Source: UBA995 sp035477115 (GTDB lineage: Bacteria; Bacillota; Sulfobacillia; UBA995). Taken from it: DNA of 64,000 bases. The notes under the pieces were generated by a model. The model was not told where the DNA came from. It worked only from the letters and a program-made list of their open reading frames with translations, and did not search any database. This document shows, piece by piece, positions 23,762 through 31,766 of this stretch (positions within the stretch are counted from its first letter, which is position 1; the number at the start of each line of letters is the position of its first letter). Made by a program: the position numbers and the translations under genes. Location: positions 11,099 to 75,098 of the forward strand of contig DATIKW010000023.1 of NCBI GenBank assembly GCA_035477115.1, given 5' to 3'.

Positions 23762-23790
23762 ATTCTACCATACATGATGGGTGCGGGCAA
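23762..23790 (-). promoter_or_regulatory. Putative SigA promoter of ftsH-cca
   Basis: Minus-strand TTGCCC (23785-23790), a 17-base spacer and TAGAAT (23762-23767) in the tilS-ftsH intergenic region. The -10 matches 5/6 and the -35 4/6; spacing is ideal. A transcript from here starts at the hairpin 23733-23754. Confidence 0.65.
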
Positions 23791-23801
23791 TCGCGCGCGG
23801 T

Positions 23802-25247
23802 CTAGTCCCGGGGCGCACATCGATGACACTCAAGCTGCAGTGCCAGCCTGGTTTGGGCGGTCACCCGAAAACGATCATCCGGTCGATGCCCCGCCACCCA
23901 GACGATCTGACCGGCCGATACCACCAATGGTACCAGACCCCGTTCTGCTCGCGGAACTCGGGCGCTCATCAGGAAGTCCTTTATCTTCCGCGTCCCCGCC
24001 ATACCGAGCGGTCGGAAGCGGTCACCCTCGCGGCGCGTACGAATCTGCAGGGGATGCTCGAGGGCCGACGCATCCACCACGGCGACATGGCGGGGCAAGT
24101 ATCCGCTCACGACCCGGCGAGCCTCCTCACCATCGAGCCAGGAGGTGTGAAAGACCACTCCAAGCTCGGGCACGTGGGTATCGCCGGGAATGACCAGACT
24201 TGAGACCCCGCGCCACGGAAGGGGAGTCCCCTGCGGCCTGCCTCTTGCCAGGAGCACCCGCCCCCCCTCTTCGAGGACCGCTACCACTCCTCCCGGCAAG
24301 TGGACTTCCGCGCCTTCCGCCGCTCCGAGCACGAGGTCGGTCAGGGACTCCATGTGACCGTATTCCGGGTGAAGCCCGATTGCCATCAGGGCTCGCCTCA
24401 GAATTCGGCGGCACCTGCCCAGGGGCTGTTCGATCATGATCGATCGATCGAGCACCACCGAATCGGCTGTCTGCTCCAGCAGAGCGGTGGGGAAGGCAAG
24501 GTCGGTATCGCGGTTGAGGAGGTGGGTCTCCTCCCGGCAGATAGTCGCGGTCCTGCTCAGCAAGTGGCGTATGTTGGGCATGAACTCCCGTTCAAGTAGC
24601 GGTATCAGCAGGTGCCGGACCCGATTGCGCCAGAAGGCGAGGTCGTCATTGGTAGCATCGATTCGGGGTTTGAGGTCCGATTCCGCGCAGTACTCGAGTA
24701 TCTCTTCGCGAGTAGTCCCCAGCAACGGCCGAACCACCTCGATCGCCGAGTCCGCCGCCAGGGGCCGCTGCCAGGGTATACCGGCCAGGCCCTCGACCCC
24801 CGTTCCCCGCAGCAGACGGAGGAGCACGGTCTCCGCCTGGTCGTCCTGGGTGTGTCCCAACGCGACCCGTTGCAGCCCTCGTTCGCCGGCGGCGCGCCGG
24901 AAGAAGCTGTAGCGGGCGTGGCGGCCGGCTTGCTCAAGGGAGTAGGCGCGCGCCCGGACAATCTCCGCTACGTTCGCCTCCTCTTCGATCGATCCGCGTT
25001 TGAGCGAGGAGGCGAGGGCGCGGACGTACCGTGCGTCTTCCGCGGCCGCCTCGCCGCGAAGTCCGTGGTTCAAGTGGCCGGCCCAAACGTCCCACCCGTA
25101 GTCGGGAGCCAGGACGGCCAGCGCGTGAAACAGGGCGACGGAATCCGGCCCACCGGACACGCCCACGAGCACTCCCTGTCCCGGATCGATCAGCCGGCGC
25201 TGGGCAATGACAGCGTCAATGCCATCCACGAACCAACGTCCCCTCAT
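23802..25247 (-). CDS. tilS: tRNA(Ile)-lysidine synthase
   Basis: A 481-residue TilS that converts C34 of tRNA-Ile(CAU) to lysidine. The PP-loop ATPase motif VSGGPDSVALFHAL is at about residues 29-42, with LNHGLRGEAAAEDARY, GHTQDDQAETVLLRLLRGTG and the C-terminal substrate-binding domain (IRTRREGDRFRPLG, KIKDFLMSARVPR). ATG 25247 overlaps the spoIIE stop as ATGA and has GGGGAGG nine bases upstream; the ATG at 25265 would place that site inside the gene. The spoIIE-tilS pair is conserved in Bacillota. The expected hpt gene between tilS and ftsH is absent. Confidence 0.95.
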   Translation of the reverse strand: MRGRWFVDGIDAVIAQRRLIDPGQGVLVGVSGGPDSVALFHALAVLAPDYGWDVWAGHLNHGLRGEAAAEDARYVRALASSLKRGSIEEEANVAEIVRARAYSLEQAGRHARYSFFRRAAGERGLQRVALGHTQDDQAETVLLRLLRGTGVEGLAGIPWQRPLAADSAIEVVRPLLGTTREEILEYCAESDLKPRIDATNDDLAFWRNRVRHLLIPLLEREFMPNIRHLLSRTATICREETHLLNRDTDLAFPTALLEQTADSVVLDRSIMIEQPLGRCRRILRRALMAIGLHPEYGHMESLTDLVLGAAEGAEVHLPGGVVAVLEEGGRVLLARGRPQGTPLPWRGVSSLVIPGDTHVPELGVVFHTSWLDGEEARRVVSGYLPRHVAVVDASALEHPLQIRTRREGDRFRPLGMAGTRKIKDFLMSARVPRAERGLVPLVVSAGQIVWVAGHRPDDRFRVTAQTRLALQLECHRCAPRD

Positions 25248-27700
25248 GGCCGGCTGCCTCCCCATACCTTCGGCTTGAGGTCTTCTGCTTCACCACCACC
25301 TTCCTCCTGCCCGCTCGGCCGCCGGCTGAAAGTCGCCACCAGCGCCGTCATGTCGTCGCCCGTCCCGCCCACTCCGCGGGCTGCCTCCAGGATCAGTTGC
25401 GCCAGGACCTGGGGCTCAAGCGACGGCGGCCGCTCAAGCCAGCGTCCCAACCAGTCGGGACGCCGTCCCAGCTTCCCGGGGTCCGCCACCCCGTCGGTCA
25501 CCATGACCAGGAGGTCGCCAGGGCGCAGGTCCCGATCTGCCTGGCGGGGTTCGATGCGCGAGAGGATTCCGAGGGGGGGCGATCCTCCACCCAGGACAAG
25601 CACCTCTCCGTCACTTCGCCGCAGCAGCGTAGGACATGCCCCGACCTTGACCAACTCCGCGTCGCCGGCATCCAGATCCACGAGGGTCACGTCCAGAGTC
25701 GCAAAACTCTCGGCGGGATTGCGGAACACCATGAAGCTGTTCAGGACCCGGACCACAGACGCCGAAGTGAAGCCCGCTTTCAAGGTCATCTCCAGCAGGT
25801 CCAGCGCGGCTTGGCTCTCCTTGGCGGCGCCTGCGCCGGCTCCCATGCCATTGCTCAGCGCCAACAAGAGGCGGCCCGGCGTTACCACCTTTATGCTGAC
25901 GGAATCGCCGGGGACCTCTCCGGCATGCTTGGGCAATCTGGCCGCTCCGGCCCGAAAGGTCAATCCTGGCGCCGGGGTCAGCACAAACCGACAACGCAGT
26001 CCGTCCCCGAGCCACTCGCACCCCCTTTCGACCATCGTGGCCCTTCTGAGGATCTGTCTCGCCATCGGCGCCACTTGCTTCCTGCACCAGTCAAATCCCG
26101 GGCATCTCTCCGCCACCACCTCCATGCTCAATTCATCGGGAAGCCGGCGCAAGCTCACCGTCCGGAAGTTCATCTCGTGCAGAGCAGTTCCCAGGGCCGC
26201 CTCTGTATGCAGATCCCAGGTCGGCGTACCGCTTGACCTCCGTCGATCCGGGCTCGGGTCTCGGCTCGCCGACCGGGCGACTCCATCCAGTAAGCTACCC
26301 AGGAGATCAAGACCGTCGCGCGTTCGACGGCGCCAGTAGTCCTCTTGCCGCTGCAACTCTAGCACCAAGCTGACCGTCTGGAGCAATTCGCCTGCCCGCG
26401 AGCAACGCCGGCGCAGAATGCTGGGAAGGTGCTCGGCGGTCAACTCCCCGGTCTCCTCGGCACGGATCAGCAGGGCGTGGAATGCATGGTGGGTACGACA
26501 GAAATCCCGCCCCCAGCAAGCCCCCCGGGAAGTGCACTTCTCACAGGTTCGGGCCAGGATGCGGGCGAAGGTGTCCGCCAGGTAATCGGCGGCGGCCGGG
26601 TCAGAGTCCTTGAGGGCCCGGGACACGCCGGCTGCAAGCTCGGCCAGGGCGGCCAGCGGTTGCGGCCGGGCTTCCCGGGTCGCGGATGTCTCGCACTCTC
26701 CCGCACAAGCATCGCCGGTGACCCACCCGGCAAGCGACTGAAGGGGCTGCCGGGGCAAGGCAAGGAAGAGCATCACTCCAGCCCCTGCCGGAGCCAGCAC
26801 CATCAGCACGCTTGCGGCGTCAGGGGTCAGTGGAGCCAGGATCAGGCAGCCGATGAGGTATCCCGCTCCCACCGCCAAGCGGCCGGCGGGCTTGAGCGCC
26901 CCAGCCAGCAAACCGCCGGTGCCGAATACCGCTACGATGTCGGCGGAAGGCCTGGCCGACGCCATCATGGCCATGATGCCCATGGTCAATCCGGCCACTG
27001 CCCCCGCCGGGCCGCCGCCGGCAAGGGCGGTCAGCAGGATCACAACCGAGCCCGCCACGCGCGAAGGCTGTACGAAGCCAACGTCCCATTCCCCCATGCC
27101 CTCGAAGGCGACGGCGAACAATACCAGCGCTGACAGTCGCTGGCCGCTCGTCCCCGGGACGCCTCGGGGATACAGGATCGGCAAGGCATCCAGGGCAACG
27201 GCGGCGAAGATGGACGCCAGGCCCGCTTCGAGAGCCACTCTCGCCAATCCCAACGGTGAGACTCCTGACAGGATAAGACCGGCCGCACCGACCGCCAGAC
27301 CGGCGATCAGTACCATGGCGGAGACCGCGAAGACCCGGCCGGCCTTGCGCGCTGCAAGGGCCGGGGGGAAGCCGACCAACCAACATACCACCAGAGCCAG
27401 GCCGAAACCCTCCAGCGCCCAGAGGAGCGGCCGGGCGGTAAGCAAACCGGCGGTCAGCCCCAGGAAGGCGGCCGGCGTGAATCGCGGCCGGGCGGTCCTC
27501 ACGGCCGCCAGGTAAGCTATCCCGAACGGCGCGATCTCCCCCAGCAAGATGACCCTGCTCAGGAGTAGGGCGGTAAGGGCGGTGGTGATTCCATCCCTGC
27601 CGGCCAGACCGCTCGCCGAATGGAGCATCCGGCGGAAGTCGAGAATCCGCCGGCCCGAAGACTCGCGGCCCACGGGCCGGCCTGGGCTCCTGCGCCCCAC
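25244..27700 (-). CDS. spoIIE: Stage II sporulation protein E (PP2C phosphatase) with altered metal-binding residue
   Basis: An 818-residue SpoIIE: N-terminal region with about ten hydrophobic helices (residues about 35-330), a cysteine-rich central linker (CEKCTSRGACWGRDFC), then a C-terminal PP2C domain. In Bacillus this domain dephosphorylates SpoIIAA-P to activate SigF in the forespore, and the protein joins the polar septum. Metal residues corresponding to D628 (ATLDVTLVDL), D746 (VTDGVAD) and D795 (GTGDDMTAL) are present. The normally invariant SDGMG Asp (D610 in B. subtilis) is Asn617, in SNGMGAG (codon AAT, complement of 25850-25852). GTG 27700 is the furthest plausible start; an internal start such as M25 is possible. 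Confidence 0.93.
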   Translation of the reverse strand: MGRRSPGRPVGRESSGRRILDFRRMLHSASGLAGRDGITTALTALLLSRVILLGEIAPFGIAYLAAVRTARPRFTPAAFLGLTAGLLTARPLLWALEGFGLALVVCWLVGFPPALAARKAGRVFAVSAMVLIAGLAVGAAGLILSGVSPLGLARVALEAGLASIFAAVALDALPILYPRGVPGTSGQRLSALVLFAVAFEGMGEWDVGFVQPSRVAGSVVILLTALAGGGPAGAVAGLTMGIMAMMASARPSADIVAVFGTGGLLAGALKPAGRLAVGAGYLIGCLILAPLTPDAASVLMVLAPAGAGVMLFLALPRQPLQSLAGWVTGDACAGECETSATREARPQPLAALAELAAGVSRALKDSDPAAADYLADTFARILARTCEKCTSRGACWGRDFCRTHHAFHALLIRAEETGELTAEHLPSILRRRCSRAGELLQTVSLVLELQRQEDYWRRRTRDGLDLLGSLLDGVARSASRDPSPDRRRSSGTPTWDLHTEAALGTALHEMNFRTVSLRRLPDELSMEVVAERCPGFDWCRKQVAPMARQILRRATMVERGCEWLGDGLRCRFVLTPAPGLTFRAGAARLPKHAGEVPGDSVSIKVVTPGRLLLALSNGMGAGAGAAKESQAALDLLEMTLKAGFTSASVVRVLNSFMVFRNPAESFATLDVTLVDLDAGDAELVKVGACPTLLRRSDGEVLVLGGGSPPLGILSRIEPRQADRDLRPGDLLVMVTDGVADPGKLGRRPDWLGRWLERPPSLEPQVLAQLILEAARGVGGTGDDMTALVATFSRRPSGQEEGGGEAEDLKPKVWGGSRP

Positions 27701-27892
27701 CCCCCTGACCGGCCACCTCTTGGTCAGCGTCCCATGCCCCCCAGGCTGCCGTCAGACGCGACTGGACTCCCTTGGCCCATTGTAAGGGCACTACAGGGCC
27801 GGAATGTGTCGGAACAGGGGAAGTCGATGATGGGATGAGGAAGTGATGGCCGCGAGCCGGTACGTCAAGAAGGCAAGGGGCCATGCCCCGTG

Positions 27893-27941
27893 GAAGTTCA
27901 TTTGGATGGCCGGGCTTGAGACCTGCCCCCGAATGAACTTC
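27893..27941. repeat. Inverted repeat in the spoIIE-MFS intergenic region
   Basis: GAAGTTCATT (27893-27902) and its exact complement AATGAACTTC (27932-27941) flank 29 bases that contain a smaller GGGC/GCCC pairing. The interval 27701-27969 between divergent spoIIE and the MFS gene has no gene. It also holds a GGGGC-CAT-GCCCC hairpin just upstream (27877-27889). The element could be an operator for the MFS gene (start 27970) or a leader stem-loop; no clear promoter hexamers were found. Confidence 0.5.
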
Positions 27942-27969
27942 GTGCCACCATCTTGAAAGGAAGATCAGA

Positions 27970-29286
27970 TTGCCGCCAGTCCGGCGCTGGACCCGCCTCT
28001 GGCAAGGGGCGGCCGATGCCGTTCTCTTACCGACAGCCACCGATCCGGTCCTCCGCAAGAGCCTGACCCTCAACGCCTTGAATGGCGTGCTCGCCATGAT
28101 GTCCGCCAACCTGGTGGGTCCCTTCATGGGCATCTTCGCCGTCCGCATCGGCGCCTCCAACGTGCAGGTCGCCCTGCTCTCGTCCTTGCCCGCGCTGATG
28201 AGCCTGATGGCCATGATACCCGGAGCCCGCTTCCTGGACTCGCGCGCCGACCGCAAGGGCTGGACCGGTCGTTTCTTGCTGGCACACCGCGCCTTCTATC
28301 TTGTCCTCGCCGCCATCCCCCTGTTCGATCCCGGCCGCCAAGCCGCGCTGCTGGTGGCCGCGGTCGCTTTGATGAACCTCCCAGGCGCGGTCGGGAATGT
28401 GGGCTGGCAAGCCCTGGTAGCGCGGGTCATTCCGCCCGAGCGCCGGGCGGCCGCTTTCGCTACCCGCAATCGGTTGATGAATCTTGCCGGTGCGGCCACC
28501 GTCCTGATTGCCGGCCAGGGCATCGACCTGCTCCAGCACCCGCTGGGCTACCAGATCGCTTTCGCGTTCGGGTTCCTCTTCGCGCTTGGGGAGCTGGCAG
28601 TCCTCAACCGCCTCGAGGTTTCAGCGGCTCCTGTCGAAAGTACCAGGGTCCGGAAGCCTCCGGGTTTCGACGGTCGCGACCCGGGTCGCGCTCGGTTCAT
28701 CCGCTACACCCTGGTGTCGGTCCTGTTCTATCTGGCCTGGCAGACGCCGTGGCCGCTGTTCACGCTATATCAGGTGCGGGTCCTGGAAGCCAGCAACACC
28801 TGGATCAGCCTGCTGAGTCTGGTCAATACCGGAGGGACCTTGCTGGGGTTCGGCTTCTGGGCCAGGCTGGCGGAGCGGCGAGGGCATATCTGGACCTTGA
28901 GCGTCTCGTCCGCCGGGCTCTGGGTGGTGCCGGTCATATATGCTTACTCCACCAACCTGGCCACGCTGGCAGCCTTCAACCTCCTCATAGGCGCGGTCTT
29001 CTCCGGCGTCGCTTTATCCCTGTTCAACTACCTGCTCGAGGTGACGCCCGAGGAACATAAAACCACCTACATAGCCTACTACACCTCGGCAGTCAACCTC
29101 TCCAGCGTGGTTGCGCCCATGCTCGGGGTGTGGCTTCTCGGACGCCTCGGCTTCACCCACGCTTTCCTGCTGTGCGCTGCCTTCCGCGTGGCGGGGAGTT
29201 TGCTCTATCGCCTGTTGTACCTCCTGGACCGCCGGTCCGATCATGTCCGCGCCGATGGGCAGGCTGCCGCGTGGGTGAACGAATGA
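27970..29286 (+). CDS. MFS transporter on opposite strand to its neighbours
   Basis: A 438-residue major facilitator protein with about 11-12 hydrophobic helices, beginning SLTLNALNGVLAMMSANLVG near residue 31 and a typical ADRKG loop near residue 93. Mid-protein cytoplasmic loop residues 210-240 are Arg-rich. The substrate is unknown; the overall pattern (FRN-R-like, ATRNRLMNLAG) resembles efflux-type MFS of Clostridia. The start is TTG with AAGGAA eight bases upstream. It is one of only three plus-strand genes in the window, placed divergently from spoIIE and convergently to the tRNA pair, so it is probably a late insertion in the conserved spoIIE region. Confidence 0.85.
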   Translation: MPPVRRWTRLWQGAADAVLLPTATDPVLRKSLTLNALNGVLAMMSANLVGPFMGIFAVRIGASNVQVALLSSLPALMSLMAMIPGARFLDSRADRKGWTGRFLLAHRAFYLVLAAIPLFDPGRQAALLVAAVALMNLPGAVGNVGWQALVARVIPPERRAAAFATRNRLMNLAGAATVLIAGQGIDLLQHPLGYQIAFAFGFLFALGELAVLNRLEVSAAPVESTRVRKPPGFDGRDPGRARFIRYTLVSVLFYLAWQTPWPLFTLYQVRVLEASNTWISLLSLVNTGGTLLGFGFWARLAERRGHIWTLSVSSAGLWVVPVIYAYSTNLATLAAFNLLIGAVFSGVALSLFNYLLEVTPEEHKTTYIAYYTSAVNLSSVVAPMLGVWLLGRLGFTHAFLLCAAFRVAGSLLYRLLYLLDRRSDHVRADGQAAAWVNE

Positions 29287-29292
29287 GTGGAG

Positions 29293-29320
29293 CGAGCGCC
29301 GCAAACTGCTGCGGCGCTCG
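29293..29320. terminator. Hairpin between convergent MFS gene and tRNA genes
   Basis: A perfect 10-bp GC-rich stem (29293-29302 with 29311-29320) with an 8-base loop begins 7 bases after the MFS stop and 8 bases after the end of tRNA-Lys. Position and symmetry suggest a shared terminator for both directions, though neither side has a real T run. Confidence 0.5.
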
Positions 29321-29328
29321 ACGTGTAC

Positions 29329-29404
29329 TGGTGGGCCATCAGGGACTCGAACCCTGAGCCGTCCGATTAAGAGTCGGATGCTCTACCAGTTGAGCTAATG
29401 GCCC
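29329..29404 (-). tRNA. tRNA-Lys(CUU)
   Basis: A full cloverleaf on the minus strand. The acceptor stem GGGCCAT pairs with ATGGCCC, the D arm has TAGCTCAACTGGTAGAGC, the anticodon loop is CTCTTAA (anticodon CTT), the T arm is CAGGG-TTCGAGT-CCCTG, and the discriminator is A. The 3' CCA is encoded (29329-29331). It is second in a two-tRNA transcript after tRNA-Met. Confidence 0.97.
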
Positions 29405-29421
29405 CACCACAGCCTGTCAGT

Positions 29422-29497
29422 TGGTAGCGGCGGCTGGATTTGAACCAGCGACACTGCGGGTATGAACCGCATGCTCTAGCCCCTGAGCTACGCCGCC
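29422..29497 (-). tRNA. tRNA-Met(CAU), elongator type
   Basis: A cloverleaf on the minus strand. Acceptor GGCGGCG pairs with CGCCGCT (G1-U72 wobble), the anticodon loop is TTCATAC (anticodon CAT), the T arm is GCTGG-TTCAAAT-CCAGC, and CCA is encoded. The first base pair and the lack of GGG/CCC in the anticodon stem exclude initiator tRNA. Overall resemblance is to the Bacillus elongator tRNA-Met rather than the lysidine-modified tRNA-Ile. Confidence 0.95.
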
Positions 29498-29519
29498 ATA
29501 GGTCTCCGAATGCTCCCCC

Positions 29520-29548
29520 ATTATAGTACGTCCACGGATCGTGGTCAA
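29520..29548 (-). promoter_or_regulatory. SigA promoter of the tRNA-Met/tRNA-Lys operon
   Basis: Minus-strand TTGACC (29543-29548), 17-base spacer and perfect TATAAT (29520-29525), 23 bases before tRNA-Met. The following GGGGGAGC is a plausible start region. Confidence 0.88.
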
Positions 29549-29596
29549 CGGAAGATGCCGCGGCAAATCAGCGGGAGGCAGGGGTTCGGGGATCTC

Positions 29597-30001
29597 TCAC
29601 TCGCGGCCGCCGGGCGCCGGGAAGGACTCGGGGAACATGAAAAGGATCTCGCCCGGCCTGACCATACCCAGTTGTCGGGCCGCCTGCTCGAGGTAATCGT
29701 CGGTTTGCGTATAGGCGATCTGATCCTGCAAGCCCGCATTCATGGCGTCTTGCAGGGCGATCGCTTCGCGAGTGCGATGCAGCTCCCGGCGAAGCTCCGC
29801 CAGTCGGACGATCTCGACGCCGGTGGCAACCAGCAGGTAACCGGCGAATGCCGCCAGGATCAGGCGGCCGGGACGGACCCGCCGCCTGATGGCTCGCCGG
29901 CTTGCCGGCGGCGTGGGCGGTCTGGGAAAGGGGATGACCTTGCCCGGCGACGGAGTTGCGCGGGAACCCTGCCTCACCTGCCTGCACCCCCATACCGGCA
30001 A
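29597..30001 (-). CDS. divIC: Septum formation initiator DivIC/FtsB-like
   Basis: A 134-residue small bitopic membrane protein. A basic, proline-rich cytoplasmic tail (about residues 1-45) precedes one membrane helix (RLILAAFAGYLLVATGVEI, about 46-64), then a coiled coil (65-95) and the extracytoplasmic end with AARQLGMVRPGEILF, typical of FtsB/DivIC. It bridges early and late divisome proteins at the septum. It follows yabQ as in Bacillus. The start is uncertain: TTG 30001 has a poor site, and GTG 29977 with a GGGGG stretch upstream is a fair alternative. Confidence 0.9.
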   Translation of the reverse strand: MPVWGCRQVRQGSRATPSPGKVIPFPRPPTPPASRRAIRRRVRPGRLILAAFAGYLLVATGVEIVRLAELRRELHRTREAIALQDAMNAGLQDQIAYTQTDDYLEQAARQLGMVRPGEILFMFPESFPAPGGRE

Positions 30002-30032
30002 TGCCTCGGACGAGGGGTTCGCCGCAAGCTCG

Positions 30033-30419
30033 TCAAGTCCTCCCGCGCATACAGCCGCCGATCCCCAGTCGGCGCAGGGAGCGATGAATTGCGTGGGCGA
30101 GGAGCGACCAGCCGTGCTCTATGCGCTCGATGGTCCATTCGAGCGCACGCAATATCGCCGGGCTCGCCAGCCGCAGGTAGCCGCCCATCCCGGCTGCAAC
30201 GCCAATATAGACGTAATTTCGGAGCTGGGCCAGGTTGGCGATTACCAGCAGGCCGAAGATGATGGGGGTCATGACGATCCAGAACGTTATGTCGAGCACG
30301 AATCCGGCGCGAGTCAGTCGTCGCCGCTTGGAGCGCGGCCAGAACAGGGTCCGGTGGACGTCGAAGGCAAGACCCAGGACGACTCCGGCGAGCACCGCGC
30401 CCAGGAACATTGGGCTCAT
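30033..30419 (-). CDS. yabQ: Spore cortex biosynthesis protein YabQ
   Basis: A 128-residue membrane protein. Helices are at about residues 4-20 (FLGAVLAGVVLGLAFD), 40-62 (LDITFWIVMTPIIFGLLVIA) and 68-85, with a basic R-S-K-R-R-R-L loop between the first two. It matches YabQ, needed for cortex formation in sporulating Bacillota and made in the mother cell. ATG 30419 overlaps the lytic transglycosylase stop (ATGA). In Bacillus it directly follows yabP; here a lytic transglycosylase gene is interposed. Confidence 0.87.
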   Translation of the reverse strand: MSPMFLGAVLAGVVLGLAFDVHRTLFWPRSKRRRLTRAGFVLDITFWIVMTPIIFGLLVIANLAQLRNYVYIGVAAGMGGYLRLASPAILRALEWTIERIEHGWSLLAHAIHRSLRRLGIGGCMRGRT

Positions 30420-31417
30420 CGTTGTAGGGTCCACGGCAGACGGCGCAAGGTCCAGAGGCAGAACACAAACCATAGCCCCGCGCTGGCGGCGGTGGTACCC
30501 CGGGTCAGTCGCCCGAGGGTGCCGAGTTCCATGGACACAATAGCCTCTCGGGGCTCTTCCCGCAGGGCTGCCCACCGGTAGAGGACGTCCCTCACGTACT
30601 GGCGCGTCTCTCGGAAGGGAGGAATGCCCGCCGGCTGCTCGCGGCCGAGGTGACGGACGGCCGATGGCCCGGCGTTGTAGGCGGCGGTAGCGAGGACGAC
30701 ATCGCCGTCGAACTCGCCCAACAACAGCCGGAGGTATCTAGTTCCCACGCGGATGTTCGCCGCGGGATCGAAAATGCACCCGGGTCCGCAGGCAGGCGGC
30801 GCATGGTCTCCGCGGCAGGGGGAATCCGGGTTCAGATATCGCCAGGTGGAGGGCAGGATCTGCATCAAGCCGCGGGCTCCCGCCCGCGATACGGCGTTCG
30901 GATCGTATGCGCTCTCCCGTTGAACCACCGCCGCCACCAGGGCCGGGTCGAGGTCGTTGCGGGCGGCGTACAGCCTTATCAGGTCGGCGTACGGCAAGTC
31001 CTGGAGGTTATCCCTGGCCTGGTAGTAGCTTTCGGTTAGCTGGGCCGTCCACGCGTACTCGGCGTTCTCGCTGAGTTCGCCTAGGCTCCAGCCGCCGGCG
31101 GTTGCGGCCAAGGCCAGTAACATGTAACCCACTACCCAGCCGGCGGCGAACCTGCGCCGAGGGAAAAGGAGGTCCACCAGCAAAGCCAGCGGGCTGGCAA
31201 CAATATAAACGATAGCGGCGAAGGGGAACCGGAAACCACGCCACAACCAACCGGTCCAGCCCGGCCGGCCCCTGCGATCATATGGGTAATCACGCTCAGT
31301 CAACGGCAGAGCTTGGATCGCCTCCCGATGCGAACCTGGATTCGGCGATAATTCTGCTCCGGATGGTCCATTTCCTGTCCCTCGGACGGTCGTCAACGGA
31401 ACATCCGTTCGAGCCAT
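30416..31417 (-). CDS. SLT-type lytic transglycosylase inserted in the yab sporulation cluster
   Basis: A 333-residue protein. A soluble, basic N-terminal tail of about 60 residues and a membrane region (about 62-115) precede a lytic transglycosylase (SLT/MltC-E-like) domain: catalytic Glu in VVQRESAYDPNAV near residue 168, then GARGLMQILPSTW, ATAAYNAGPSAV and ETRQYVRDV. The C-terminus has a last hydrophobic segment. It should cleave peptidoglycan glycan strands. Placement between yabP and yabQ, with 25-base and 4-base overlaps, suggests a role in cortex or engulfment-related wall remodelling; this is inference. It is not a usual member of this cluster. Confidence 0.88.
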   Translation of the reverse strand: MARTDVPLTTVRGTGNGPSGAELSPNPGSHREAIQALPLTERDYPYDRRGRPGWTGWLWRGFRFPFAAIVYIVASPLALLVDLLFPRRRFAAGWVVGYMLLALAATAGGWSLGELSENAEYAWTAQLTESYYQARDNLQDLPYADLIRLYAARNDLDPALVAAVVQRESAYDPNAVSRAGARGLMQILPSTWRYLNPDSPCRGDHAPPACGPGCIFDPAANIRVGTRYLRLLLGEFDGDVVLATAAYNAGPSAVRHLGREQPAGIPPFRETRQYVRDVLYRWAALREEPREAIVSMELGTLGRLTRGTTAASAGLWFVFCLWTLRRLPWTLQR

Positions 31418-31689
31418 CCCTTGCCTCGAGGCCGCTGAACCTTGCCCCGCACTCGAGGACCGTAGGTCATCACGTCCACCATCCCTTCCACGCCGAGTCT
31501 GCCCTCCTCGAGATTCAGCTGTTTGATATGGAGGTTCTCGCCCCTGATAGTCAGGCTGCCCAGTTCCGTATCCACGGCCACTTCCTGGTCGTCAAAGGCG
31601 TCTACGTGGACAATCCCCGTCAGCGTCAGCAAATCGCGATTGGTCAGACTCAGGGTGTGATTCTGGTAACCGGGTTCATCTGGCGCCAC
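31393..31689 (-). CDS. yabP: Sporulation protein YabP
   Basis: A 98-residue protein of the YabP/YqfC family of spore coat/cortex-associated proteins. It shows the family pattern of a beta-rich domain: HTLSLTNRDLLTLTGIVHVD, FDDQEVAVDTELGSLTIRG and LHIKQLNLEEGRLGVEG in short steps. YabP is needed for sporulation in Bacillus and is made in the mother cell. The start is GTG with AAGGGGG seven bases upstream. The 76 bases between it and the SpoIID-domain gene show nothing notable. Confidence 0.9.
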   Translation of the reverse strand: MAPDEPGYQNHTLSLTNRDLLTLTGIVHVDAFDDQEVAVDTELGSLTIRGENLHIKQLNLEEGRLGVEGMVDVMTYGPRVRGKVQRPRGKGWLERMFR

Positions 31690-31766
31690 CTTGATGCCCC
31701 CTTTCGGCAGTTGCTACCTGGCATGTATATGCCGGAGGGGGGCGGCCATGCGAACGCCGGGACCAT

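Noticed and set aside
29422..29497. tRNA with CAU anticodon as initiator tRNA or lysidine tRNA-Ile
   Set aside because: It has a paired first position (G-U) and lacks the GGG/CCC anticodon stem of initiators; the overall sequence resembles elongator tRNA-Met.
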